Below are positions 42,193 to 50,171 of a DNA stretch of 64,000 nucleotides, piece after piece (the first letter of the stretch is position 1; each line of letters begins with the position of its first letter). Origin of the DNA: Dietzia sp. ANT_WB102 (GTDB lineage: Bacteria; Actinomycetota; Actinomycetes; Mycobacteriales; Mycobacteriaceae); the NCBI RefSeq assembly GCF_008369165.1, contig NZ_VOBA01000001.1, positions 806,001 to 870,000 on the forward strand, written 5' to 3'. A model generated the notes under the pieces. It saw nothing but the letters and a program-made list of their open reading frames with translations. It was not told where the DNA came from and did no database searches. The translations under genes and the position numbers were made by a program.

Positions 42193-42205
42193 ACGAGGCC
42201 GGGGG

Positions 42206-43447
42206 CTACCTCGTCGCTGCAGCGGAGACGGCTCGCCGGTAGAGCTCGAGGTGAGCGCCGGCGACCGAGCCGTCCTCAGCCTCAGGCGATCGCGGCGTGA
42301 CGGGCGGGCCATCGAGGGCGGATACCAGCGCGCGACGCAGGTCCTTCGCAATGGCGGCCGGGTCGTCGAGGGCGGGGTTGTAGAGAGCCGGGTTGTAGAG
42401 GGCCGGGGCCGGGGCGTGAACGGCGGAGTTTCCAAGGGCAGCCCCGGTGGCCCACTGCTCGGCCAGATACCCGATCCGCGGGACGACCGGCGGCACACCG
42501 AGGTCGCGGCACAGCTCCAACCAGCCGGAATGCGTCCCGTGACGGTGCGGGAGCACGAGCGCGTCGAACCCGGCCAGGACTGCGCACAGCTCGGCGTCGG
42601 TCAGGTGCTCGTGCGCCCGCACCTCGACGTCAGGGTGGGCGTCCAGCCGGTCGAGTTCGACCGCGGCGGCGTGACGGGGGTGCTCGGGATCGCGCGCGGC
42701 GGACAGCGCATCTGAGCGGACCATCACCGTCAGTCGCGTGTCGTCCGGCAGCGCCGCGACCAGCGGGGCGACAAGCTCATCGACGGCCACGCCGGCCCGC
42801 AGCGAGCCCAGCGCCAGGCCCACCATGCGGCGGGTAGATCGGGTGAGGCGGGTGAGCCGCAATGGTTCCGTGACCTCGGTCGGCATGAGCCGGGGATGAG
42901 GTATGACCTGTGCGTCGACGCCCCAGCGTTCACGGATCTCCGCGGCGGCGCCCTCGGTCAGCGTGATCACCGCGTCGGCGCCCCGCACCAGGTGGCCGGT
43001 CCGTTCGAGGTGGGCGGCGGGATCGGGCTCGTGGGGGTTGGTCAGGTCGTGCACGGTGACAACAAGCGGCATGGCCCGTGAGCGGAGCGCCGCGACGAAG
43101 TCAGCGATCTGGTCGGGGGTGCGGTGCTCGTAGCCGAAGTGCACGTGGACGAGGTCGGCGCCGTCGAGAACATCGGGCCGCTCGGCGGCTTCCAGGGTCG
43201 GGTGCGGCCACCAGCGGGCGGGCTCGGCCGGGTCCAGCACGGGATCGTCGAGGACGGTGAGGCCGGCTGCGGGCGAGATGGCGTGCCGGACGTAGTCATG
43301 CCCGGCCGGCACGGAGCGTACCCGGACCGGCGGAGGCGGTGCCGGGGTCGACCGCAGCCCCTGATGCGCCGACGACTGCGTCGCCCACTGCGACGACGAC
43401 TGCGGCGCCCGGGGTGGCCACGGGATCGGGGGAGAGCCAGAGTTCAC
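42206..43447 (-). CDS. Glycosyltransferase, GT-B type
   Basis: A 413-residue protein from a GTG at 43447 that has GGCGGG just upstream; longer starts would overlap the divergent WcbI-like gene. The first 55 residues are Ser/Pro/Gln-rich and poorly conserved-looking. The body resembles GT4-like transferases: DLVHVHFGYEHRTPDQIADF, PLVVTVHDL, a long HPRLMPTEV linker, and a C-terminal half with VLPHRHGTHSGWLELCRDLGVPPVVP in place of the usual E-x7-E loop. Near the end a 15-bp duplication gives ALYNP twice. It is transcribed away from the rest of the cluster from a shared intergenic region. Sugar donor and acceptor unknown. Confidence 0.68.
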   Translation of the reverse strand: MNSGSPPIPWPPRAPQSSSQWATQSSAHQGLRSTPAPPPPVRVRSVPAGHDYVRHAISPAAGLTVLDDPVLDPAEPARWWPHPTLEAAERPDVLDGADLVHVHFGYEHRTPDQIADFVAALRSRAMPLVVTVHDLTNPHEPDPAAHLERTGHLVRGADAVITLTEGAAAEIRERWGVDAQVIPHPRLMPTEVTEPLRLTRLTRSTRRMVGLALGSLRAGVAVDELVAPLVAALPDDTRLTVMVRSDALSAARDPEHPRHAAAVELDRLDAHPDVEVRAHEHLTDAELCAVLAGFDALVLPHRHGTHSGWLELCRDLGVPPVVPRIGYLAEQWATGAALGNSAVHAPAPALYNPALYNPALDDPAAIAKDLRRALVSALDGPPVTPRSPEAEDGSVAGAHLELYRRAVSAAATR

Positions 43448-43495
43448 CCCGCCACCGTGCCACGTCTGCCGGTTGCCGCCACCTGAGCCGCTGCC

Positions 43496-43501
43496 TAGCC
43501 T
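43496..43501 (+). promoter_or_regulatory. Predicted -10 box for the WcbI-like gene, leaderless spacing
   Basis: TAGCCT ends seven bases before the GTG at 43509, without a ribosome binding site. Confidence 0.35.
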
Positions 43502-43508
43502 CAGCGCA

Positions 43509-44408
43509 GTGAGCATCCCCGACCGGCCGACCGTCATGGTGATCGGCAATTGCCAGGCGGACGTCTACCGCGACCTGCTGCGTACCTCGGACGAGGTCCG
43601 TGTGGTGGACGTCCGGCCGGTGTACGAGATGACGGCCGAGGACATCCCGGACCTGCACGCCGACCTCGCCCGCACCGATGTGCTCATCGTCCAACCCGTC
43701 CGCGACGACTACCGCGACCTGCCCCTCGGCCACCGCCAGTTCGCTGCGCGGCTGCGGGCCTCGGCCACGATCATCCTGGTCCCGGTCCTCCGCTACGCCG
43801 GCCTGCACCCCTACCAGGTGCTGGTCCGCCCACCCCGCGACCGCTCACTGGTCCCGCCGGTCGCGCCGTATCACGACCTGCGGACACTCGTCGCTGCCGC
43901 GACCGGCGACCTCAGCGTGCTCGACTCTGCGCCGACCCCCGAGCAGGCGACGGCCGCGGCCCGTGAATCCGTCGAGGCGCTGCGCGTGCGCGAGCAGGCC
44001 CACGGCACGCTGGTCGCCTCCGACCTGCTCGAGGGCTATCCGCGCTGGCACACCATCAATCACCCCGACCGGGGCACGCTGGCCACGGTGTTCGACCGCA
44101 TCGTCGAGCGTGTGCCCGCCGGCCTCCTCAGCGATCCGCCCCGTATCGGGGACCGCGAACCCCTCGGCGCCACCCGCGCACCGGTGGAACACGCGGTCGA
44201 ACGGGCGCTCGGCCTCATCGGCAGGGGGGCGGACCCGGACGACGCCACCGGCGGAGCGCGCGGCGGAGAGTGGCTGGTGGACGGCGCCCCGGTGCCCAGC
44301 CGCGAGATCGTCGAGGCGCACCTCGCCTGGTACGCGGCCACGCCCGACGTGGTCGAGGAGGGCCTGCGACGGCACTCCGCCCGCATCGAACTGTTGGGGC
44401 TGAGGTGA
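43509..44408 (+). CDS. WcbI-like polysaccharide biosynthesis protein
   Basis: A 299-residue protein whose start TVMVIGNCQADVYRDLLR and RTDVLIVQPVRDDYRDLPLG are characteristic of the WcbI domain. WcbI is found in capsule loci, binds CoA and is proposed to be an acetyltransferase of capsular polysaccharide. The GTG at 43509 gives the family N-terminus; a -10 box lies seven bases upstream. It is the first gene of a rightward operon of glycosyltransferases and is coupled to the next by a GTGA overlap. O-acetylation or a related decoration of the glycan made by the cluster is the natural guess. Confidence 0.75.
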   Translation: MSIPDRPTVMVIGNCQADVYRDLLRTSDEVRVVDVRPVYEMTAEDIPDLHADLARTDVLIVQPVRDDYRDLPLGHRQFAARLRASATIILVPVLRYAGLHPYQVLVRPPRDRSLVPPVAPYHDLRTLVAAATGDLSVLDSAPTPEQATAAARESVEALRVREQAHGTLVASDLLEGYPRWHTINHPDRGTLATVFDRIVERVPAGLLSDPPRIGDREPLGATRAPVEHAVERALGLIGRGADPDDATGGARGGEWLVDGAPVPSREIVEAHLAWYAATPDVVEEGLRRHSARIELLGLR

Positions 44409-45412
44409 CCGGCCCGCGTGCCGGCGCGGTGAGCGCGCCGCTGACGATCGCGCTGGGGCCGCCCGAACACGGGGTCACGCGGTTCGCCGTGGACTGTGCT
44501 CGCGCTGCGGGGACGACACTGCTCGAGGTCACCGACGTCTCCGCGCTGCCGGCTGCCCTCTCCGAACACCCCGGGGCGCCGGTGCACCTGCATGTCACCG
44601 ATCCGCTGTTCGGAGCGACCCCAGACGACGCTGCTGCACATATAGAGAATGTGGCCGGTGCCCGCGCTGTCGCCGTCACCTTGCACGATGTGCCCCAGCC
44701 GGCCGAGGGGCTTGAGCGGTGCCGGCGACGGACGCATGCCTACCAGCGGATCGCAGGCGTGGCTGGGCTGGTGGTGGTGAGTTCTGAGCATGAGCAAAGC
44801 CTGTGTGCGGATGCGAGCATCGTCGTCGATGCGGTGATCCCCCTACCGGTGCCCGACCTGGCGCCGCCCGCCAGCCTCGCCCCCGACTCGCGCTCGGTGG
44901 GCGTGTTCGGTTTCCTGCATCCCGGCAAGGCTGTCGACGTGGTCGCCGAGGCGGTGGCCGCTCTCGCCGCCGCGGGGGACAACCGGGTGTCACTACGTCT
45001 GTTGGGTCAGCCCGCCGAGGGGCACGAGGACTACGTCCGCGCCGCGCTGGAAACGGTCCGGGCGGCCGGCGGTGGGGCCGAGCTGACGGGACGGATCGAC
45101 GACGACGACCTCGCGCGCGTCCTCGGCGAGGTAACCGTGCCCGTTGCCCTGTTCCGGAACGTGTCGGCGTCGGGCTCACTCAATACCTGGGCGGCTGCGG
45201 GGCGTCGCCCCCTGGTCTACGACGCGGACTACACGCGCGAGACGCAGCGCAGGAATCCCGGGTCCCTGCTTCTGACCGGCGGGGACGATCTCGCGGGCGA
45301 CCTGCGGCGACTCCTCGACGACCCAGCGCCCACCCGGCGCCCGGCCGCACCGTCGGGAATGGCCGAGCTCGGCCGGGCGTACCGGCGGGCGTGGGAGCGG
45401 TGGCTCGCGTGA
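44405..45412 (+). CDS. Glycosyltransferase-like protein, GT-B type
   Basis: A 335-residue protein starting at a GTG that overlaps the WcbI-like stop. The C-terminal half has SVGVFGFLHPGKAVDVVAEAVAAL, ELTGRIDDDDLARVLGEVTVPVALFRNVSASGSLNTWAAAGRRPLV. This is the layout of GT1/GT4 transferases with a weak nucleotide-sugar loop. The N-terminal half contains VTLHDVPQP, recalling the HDV of GT4 enzymes. It is less conserved than its neighbours and the donor site is not clear. Coupled at both ends by GTGA overlaps. Function in sequential glycan assembly is inferred from context. Confidence 0.65.
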   Translation: MTGPRAGAVSAPLTIALGPPEHGVTRFAVDCARAAGTTLLEVTDVSALPAALSEHPGAPVHLHVTDPLFGATPDDAAAHIENVAGARAVAVTLHDVPQPAEGLERCRRRTHAYQRIAGVAGLVVVSSEHEQSLCADASIVVDAVIPLPVPDLAPPASLAPDSRSVGVFGFLHPGKAVDVVAEAVAALAAAGDNRVSLRLLGQPAEGHEDYVRAALETVRAAGGGAELTGRIDDDDLARVLGEVTVPVALFRNVSASGSLNTWAAAGRRPLVYDADYTRETQRRNPGSLLLTGGDDLAGDLRRLLDDPAPTRRPAAPSGMAELGRAYRRAWERWLA

Positions 45413-46788
45413 ACGGCCGTGTGGACGTGGTGATCCCGTACTACCGGGACCAGAAGATGCTCGACCGCATCCTGGAGGCGCTGCGACGCCAGACCGGCCT
45501 AGATGGGTTCGGCGCCGGCGGAGTCGGGCTCGCTGGGGTCGGGCCCGGGGCGGACTGCTTCGCGCCGGCGTTGCGGGTGATCGTCGCGGACGACGGCTCG
45601 CCGACCCCGCCGGTCGTCCCGCCCGAGGTGACGGTCGTGCGCCAGGATGACCGCGGTTTTCGTGCCTCCGCCGCCCGCCACCTCGGTGCGCAGGCCGGCG
45701 ACGGCGACCTCCTGCTGTTCCTCGACGGTGACACCGTGCCCGCCCCCGGCTACGTCGTTACCCTGTGCGCGGCACTGGCGGGCAACCCGGATCTGCTGGT
45801 GGTGGGTCGTCGCCGGTACGGCCGGTTCGCCGACACCCCGCCCGGGGCCGAGCCCGCGCTCGAGCCGGAGGAGATTCTTCCCGACCCGACCTGGCCCGCG
45901 GCCTTCTACGCCGAGACCGCAGGTCTCACCCGCGGCGAGGATCTGTGGCGCGGGGTGTTGTCCGCGGTGTGCGGACTATCCCGCCGCCTCTACGACCTGG
46001 CGGGCGGATTCGATCCGGACGTCGTGGGCTACGGCGGTGAGGACTGGGAACTGGCGTGGCGCTGCGAACAGGCCGGCGGCCGCTTGCGCTACGTACCCGA
46101 CGCGGTGGCCTGGCACGACGGGCCGGACTGGGCCGGCCGCGCGGTCTGCGGAGACCACTCGGAGGCCACGGCGCGCCTCGCCGCGGAACTCGCCCGGAAG
46201 AACGCCGAATCCGCGCGACTGGCCGGTCTCATCGCATCGCCCCTCACCCGCCCGGCCAGCGGGATCTTCGCCCTGCCGTCGATCGCGGTCCACGTCCACG
46301 CCGCCGGGCCCGCCTTCACGGGAACGGGCTCCACCGCCGCGACCTGCCTCTCCCTGCTGGACTGGGGCGACGTATCCGTGACCGTCGATCCCGCCACACC
46401 CGACGCCGCGATGATCGCCGAGCTCTTCGCCGACGACCCCCGGGTGAACCTCGGAGGGCGAAGTTCATCGTGGCAGGAGAGGGCGCCGGGGGCGGGTCCT
46501 CGTCGTCGTCCCCCCGTCCTCGTCGACGTCCTGCGTCCCTGCACGCTCGGGTCGCTCGACCCGCGGCGCCTGCGCGCGCTGTGTCCCCCCGTGGGAGGCG
46601 TGACCCTGAACGACGACGAGGGCCGCGGTCTCGCGCGAATCCGCAGTGCGCGGGCGGTGGCGCGGGAGCAGGAATGGGGTGAGCAACCACCCGGGGAGGC
46701 TTCGATCCCGGCGTCGGACGTCGGGGTCCGCGGTGCCGGTGGCGACGGTGCAGGCGTGCGGCTCGAGCAAGTACTCGGTGGTTGGTGA
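45409..46788 (+). CDS. Glycosyltransferase family 2-type protein with C-terminal extension
   Basis: A 459-residue protein. Residues 1-260 are a GT-A fold: VDVVIPYYRDQKMLDRILEALRRQ, VIVADDGS, LLLFLDGDTVPAPGY with the metal-binding DxD, and VVGYGGEDWELAWRCEQAGG, the acceptor-side ED motif of galactosyltransferase-like enzymes. The C-terminal 190 residues include IAVHVHAAGPAFTGTGS and a low-complexity tail. This part may be a second domain or a degenerate transferase. GTG start overlaps the previous gene (GTGA). No membrane segment. Probably adds a hexose to the cluster's glycan; specificity unknown. Confidence 0.78.
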   Translation: MNGRVDVVIPYYRDQKMLDRILEALRRQTGLDGFGAGGVGLAGVGPGADCFAPALRVIVADDGSPTPPVVPPEVTVVRQDDRGFRASAARHLGAQAGDGDLLLFLDGDTVPAPGYVVTLCAALAGNPDLLVVGRRRYGRFADTPPGAEPALEPEEILPDPTWPAAFYAETAGLTRGEDLWRGVLSAVCGLSRRLYDLAGGFDPDVVGYGGEDWELAWRCEQAGGRLRYVPDAVAWHDGPDWAGRAVCGDHSEATARLAAELARKNAESARLAGLIASPLTRPASGIFALPSIAVHVHAAGPAFTGTGSTAATCLSLLDWGDVSVTVDPATPDAAMIAELFADDPRVNLGGRSSSWQERAPGAGPRRRPPVLVDVLRPCTLGSLDPRRLRALCPPVGGVTLNDDEGRGLARIRSARAVAREQEWGEQPPGEASIPASDVGVRGAGGDGAGVRLEQVLGGW

Positions 46789-46890
46789 GCCCCGGGGGTA
46801 GCTATCGGTGGCGGAGGGGCCCCCAGGGGGCCACCATCAGGTCCTGACACCTCCCGCACCCACCGGGGGTGACGCGACGAGAGGGGGCCC

Positions 46891-48159
46891 GTGGACAACC
46901 GTGACGAGCAGCGACTCGACATCGCAGTGATCGGCCCGTCGCGGTTCCCGATCAGGGAGCCGTACGCCGGTGGGCTCGAGGTGGTAGTGGCCAAAGAGGT
47001 GCGGGCCCTGCGCGAGCGCGGACACCGCGTCACGTTGTACGCAGCCGCCGGGAGCGACGGCCACGACCGCCGTGTCGAGTTCACCACCCTGGCCGCCGCC
47101 ACCGGACGTGGTGACAGCTACTACCCGCCCGGTGGGTACGAGGCCGACGCCGCGGAATTCGAGCGGGTCATGGACCACGTGGCGGTGTCCGGTTTCGACG
47201 TCGTACTCAACCACAGCCTGTCGCACGTCCCCCTGGTCCGCGCGGCCGAGATGGGCACGCCGATGATCACTACCCTGCACTGCCCGCAGATCACGCAGAT
47301 GCAGGAGGCCTTCGATCGTTTGGGGGCGGCCACCGGCGAGGTGCTCGCGGTGAGTCACTCCGTGCTCGGGTCCTGGCGGGTGCCCCACGGCGCGGAGGTG
47401 CTGCCCAACGGTGTGGACCTGCAGGAATGGGGGCCCCGGGCTGGAGCGACGGCCCGAACCGTTACCGGTAAGGCGATCCGGCCCACCACCGGTACGACGG
47501 TCCGGCCCACCACCGGTACGACGGTCCGGCCCGCCCCAGGTACGGCCGCCCGGTCGGCCGTCGGGCGCGCTGCCCGGCCCCACGACCTGCCCCACGACCG
47601 GCCCCACGACCGGCCCCACGATCGGCACCGTGCCGTGTGGACCGGCCGGATCGTGCCCGAGAAGGGCCCGCATCTGGCGGTCGAGGCCGCCCTCCGCGCC
47701 GGACTCGGACTCGACCTCGCCGGTCGTATCGGCGATAACCACTACATGGAAAGTGTGCTCGCGCCCCGGTTGCGCGACGCCGGTGACACCGTCCGGTACC
47801 ACGGTCCGCTCCGTCGGGACGAGATGGTGCCGCTGGTCGCGTCGGCCTCGGTCGCGCTGGTCACCCCATGCTGGGAAGAGCCGTTCGGGCTGACCGCCGT
47901 CGAGGCGTTGGCCTGTGGCACCCCGGTGGTGGCCCTGGCACGCGGCGGGATCCGGGAGGTCCTGTTCGGTCAGCCCGGCGTCGTGCTGGTGCACTCGGGG
48001 CGCGACCCGGTGTCCGCACTCGCGGCCGGCATCCCCGCCGCGCTGACCCTGCCCCGCGTCGAGATCGCACGGGCCGCAGCCGCCGCGTTTTCCCACGACG
48101 CCCGCATCGACTCCCTCGAGGCGCGGCTGCACGGGCTGCTAGTGGGTGCCGCCTCGTGA
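46891..48159 (+). CDS. Glycosyltransferase family 4 with a repeat-expanded linker
   Basis: A 422-residue GT4 enzyme. The N-terminal Rossmann domain (about 10-185) starts LDIAVIGPSRFPIREPYAGGLE and ends VLPNGVDLQEW. The C-terminal domain (about 250-420) starts VWTGRIVPEKGPHLAVEAA and has the donor loop TPCWEEPFGLTAVEALACGTPVVA. Between them, where other family members have a short linker, sit five octapeptide repeats like TGTTVRPT and three to four DRPH tetrapeptides. GAGGGGG precedes the GTG start. It is followed by an overlapping GTGA coupled gene. Donor sugar unknown. Confidence 0.85.
   Translation: MDNRDEQRLDIAVIGPSRFPIREPYAGGLEVVVAKEVRALRERGHRVTLYAAAGSDGHDRRVEFTTLAAATGRGDSYYPPGGYEADAAEFERVMDHVAVSGFDVVLNHSLSHVPLVRAAEMGTPMITTLHCPQITQMQEAFDRLGAATGEVLAVSHSVLGSWRVPHGAEVLPNGVDLQEWGPRAGATARTVTGKAIRPTTGTTVRPTTGTTVRPAPGTAARSAVGRAARPHDLPHDRPHDRPHDRHRAVWTGRIVPEKGPHLAVEAALRAGLGLDLAGRIGDNHYMESVLAPRLRDAGDTVRYHGPLRRDEMVPLVASASVALVTPCWEEPFGLTAVEALACGTPVVALARGGIREVLFGQPGVVLVHSGRDPVSALAAGIPAALTLPRVEIARAAAAAFSHDARIDSLEARLHGLLVGAAS
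47464..47631. repeat. In-frame tandem repeats (five 24-bp units, then 12-bp units)
   Basis: Units of 24 bp start at 47464, 47488, 47512, 47536 and 47560, the middle ones nearly identical and the outer ones diverging. From 47584 a 12-bp unit, GACCGGCCCCAC with variants, is repeated three times and ends in a partial copy. All are in frame with the GT4 gene and encode its interdomain linker. Confidence 0.85.
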
Positions 48160-49196
48160 TTGGCGTGTACGCCCACCATCAGGGCAGTGGACACGTGCAC
48201 CGAGCGCTCTCCGTCGCCGCCGCCCTGGACGACGAGGTCACCATCCTCACGTCCGCGCGCATCCACGACGAGGCGAATCCCGACCCCGGGCGGATCCGGA
48301 TCCTGCCGCTGCCACTGGACTACGGTGAGCCCGTTGCGGCGCCCGACCCCCCGAACGCTGATCCGACCGCCGGCGGCCGACTGCACTGGGCACCATTGCG
48401 GCAGTCCGGGCTGCGTAGGCGCATGGCGATGATCGCCGCGTGGATCGACAGTCACACTCCGGACGTGGTCTTGAGTGACATTTCCGTCGAGGTGACCCTC
48501 GCGGTGAGACTGACCGGGACACCAGTGGTCTCCATGGTGCTGCCGGGCCGTCGCGACGATGCCCCCCACGTACTCGCCCACGGGGTGTGTACGAGCCTGG
48601 TGGCAGGGTGGCCACGCGCGGCCGGTGCCCCCGTCCCCGCCGGCGCGGCCCGCCCGCTGGTTCCCGTCGGCGGGGTCTCGCGCTTCGCCTGCCGTCATCC
48701 CGAGCCGGGTGCCCGAGATCGCGGACGGATGCGGCCGCGAGTTCTGCACCTGCGGGGCTCCGGAGGTGGGGTCCACGACTCGCGCTGGGACGCCGTCCCC
48801 GAGCAGCTCGGCGACGTCGAGTGGATCTCGCTCGGCGGACCCGGCGGCCGCTGGGTGGCCGACCCGTGGGACGAGATATGTCGCGCAGATGCGGTGGTCA
48901 CTGCCGCCGGGCAGAGTTCGATAGCCGACCTCGCCGCCGCCGACGCACACATCGTGGTCGCGCCCGAGGAACGCCCCTTCGACGAGCAGGACGCCACCGC
49001 GGTCACCCTGGACCGGCTGGGTCTGGCTGAAGTAGTGAGCCGCCAGGACTCCGTGGACCAGCTGGTGGCGGTGGTTCGGCGCACGCTGGAGTGCTCCCGC
49101 TCCGGCGCGGGGACCGGTTCGGGTCTACGGCAGGCGTGGGAGGTCGACGGCGCGGCGACGCGTCTGGCCGGGGTGCTCGAGGCGGTGGCCCGATGA
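48156..49196 (+). CDS. Glycosyltransferase family 28-like (MurG/MGT type) protein
   Basis: A 346-residue GT-B protein. It opens with IGVYAHHQGSGHVHRALSVAAAL, the glycine-rich G-x-GH loop of MurG and macrolide glycosyltransferases. It contains DVVLSDISVEVTLAVRL, PRVLHLRGSGGG and DAVVTAAGQSSIADLAAADAHIVVAPEERPFDEQ, the donor-binding end of the GT28 C-terminal domain. The GTG start overlaps the GT4 stop and its own stop overlaps the next start (ATGA). No membrane segment. It probably transfers a sugar from a UDP- or dTDP-donor; acceptor unknown. Confidence 0.78.
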   Translation: MIGVYAHHQGSGHVHRALSVAAALDDEVTILTSARIHDEANPDPGRIRILPLPLDYGEPVAAPDPPNADPTAGGRLHWAPLRQSGLRRRMAMIAAWIDSHTPDVVLSDISVEVTLAVRLTGTPVVSMVLPGRRDDAPHVLAHGVCTSLVAGWPRAAGAPVPAGAARPLVPVGGVSRFACRHPEPGARDRGRMRPRVLHLRGSGGGVHDSRWDAVPEQLGDVEWISLGGPGGRWVADPWDEICRADAVVTAAGQSSIADLAAADAHIVVAPEERPFDEQDATAVTLDRLGLAEVVSRQDSVDQLVAVVRRTLECSRSGAGTGSGLRQAWEVDGAATRLAGVLEAVAR

Positions 49197-50038
49197 ATGT
49201 CGCGGCGTCGATCGCAGTGGTGACAGTCTGCACACCCGATCGCGCCGAGCACCTCCGCTCGCAGCGGCGGGCGATGGCCCAGCACCTGCCCGGCGCCCGT
49301 CACGTCGTGGTGTTGCCCGAGCGGCCCGGCAGCGCCGAGCTGGCCGCCGAACTCGCCGCAGACGGGGTCATCATCGTGGAGTTGCCGGCTGGCCCCGCCC
49401 TCCCCGTCGCCCGGAGCCGCAATCTCGGCGGCGACCGAGCGGCCGAACTCGACGTGCAGTTGATTGTCTTCCTCGACGTCGACTGCATGCCGGGGCCCGA
49501 TCTGGGGTGGTACTACTCCGAGCTACCCCACGGCGCCGTCGGCCTGGGCCCGGTCACCTACCTCCCCGAGTCCGCCGGAGTTCCCGAGCCCGCCGAGCTG
49601 CCGTCGTGGACGGACCCGCACCCTGCCCGCCCGTTCCCCGAACACGGGACCAGCGAGCTGGAACTGGACGAGTGCGGCATGTTCTGGTCGCTGTCGTTCG
49701 CCCTGCGACCGGAGCTGTGGAAGCGCATCCGCGTGGATTTCGGCGGATTCGATGAGGACTTCACCGGCTACGGCGCCGAGGACACCGACTTCGGCCGCAG
49801 ACTGCTGTATCGCCGCGTACCGGTGGTGTTGGTGGCGGGGGCCCACGCGTACCACCGTTGGCATCCGGCGTCCGATCCGCCGGTCGAGCATCTGGATGAC
49901 CTGCTGCGCAACGGCGCCCACTACGCCGAGCGCTGGGGTCGGTGGCCGGCGCCGGGGTGGTTCGCTGAGTTCGAGCGGATGGGGCTGGTTCGCCGACGCG
50001 GCGACGGCTGGGTGGCCGCCCCGTCTTCCGAGGGCTGA
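49193..50038 (+). CDS. Glycosyltransferase family 2-type protein
   Basis: A 281-residue GT-A enzyme. IAVVTVCTPDRAEHLRSQRRAM, VARSRNLGGDRAAELDVQLIVFLDVDCMPGP with the DxD metal motif, and FGGFDEDFTGYGAEDTDFGRRLL, the acceptor-side ED motif, resemble the second half of the GT2-type gene at 45409. The two may have arisen by duplication. It is the last gene of the operon, coupled by ATGA, and is followed by the right 62-bp element. Late AYHRWHP fits a C-terminal His for acceptor binding. Confidence 0.82.
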   Translation: MNVAASIAVVTVCTPDRAEHLRSQRRAMAQHLPGARHVVVLPERPGSAELAAELAADGVIIVELPAGPALPVARSRNLGGDRAAELDVQLIVFLDVDCMPGPDLGWYYSELPHGAVGLGPVTYLPESAGVPEPAELPSWTDPHPARPFPEHGTSELELDECGMFWSLSFALRPELWKRIRVDFGGFDEDFTGYGAEDTDFGRRLLYRRVPVVLVAGAHAYHRWHPASDPPVEHLDDLLRNGAHYAERWGRWPAPGWFAEFERMGLVRRRGDGWVAAPSSEG

Positions 50039-50054
50039 GCCGCCGGCCGCGCGT

Positions 50055-50116
50055 GGAGTCACTCAGTCACGTTCAACGGGCTGGCGTCCTGGGGAAACGC
50101 TGCGCTGAGTGACTCC
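50055..50116. repeat. 62-bp palindromic-ended element, right copy
   Basis: It begins GGAGTCACTCAG and ends CTGAGTGACTCC, so it has 12-bp perfect terminal inverted repeats and could also act as a hairpin between the converging glycosyltransferase and ABC transporter genes. It is inverted relative to the related copy at 42131-42192 and the same length. Confidence 0.8.
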
Positions 50117-50171
50117 AGGCGAGCTGCGGGGCGGCGGAGCGGGGACCCGCGAGTGCCGGGCGGGAGCCCGG

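Noticed and set aside
43448-43549. Longer start for the leftward glycosyltransferase
   Set aside because: It would overlap the start and promoter of the divergent WcbI-like gene; the GTG at 43447 avoids this.
44803-45408. Upstream extension of the GT2-type gene at 45409
   Set aside because: It is an out-of-frame shadow of the preceding glycosyltransferase; the GTG overlapping its stop gives a typical GT-A N-terminus.
47464-47631. CRISPR-like array
   Set aside because: The 24-bp and 12-bp repeats are contiguous, without spacers, and in frame with a glycosyltransferase gene.
42131-50116. Composite transposon carrying the glycan cluster
   Set aside because: No transposase gene or target-site duplication could be recognised; the 62-bp elements alone do not prove transposition.
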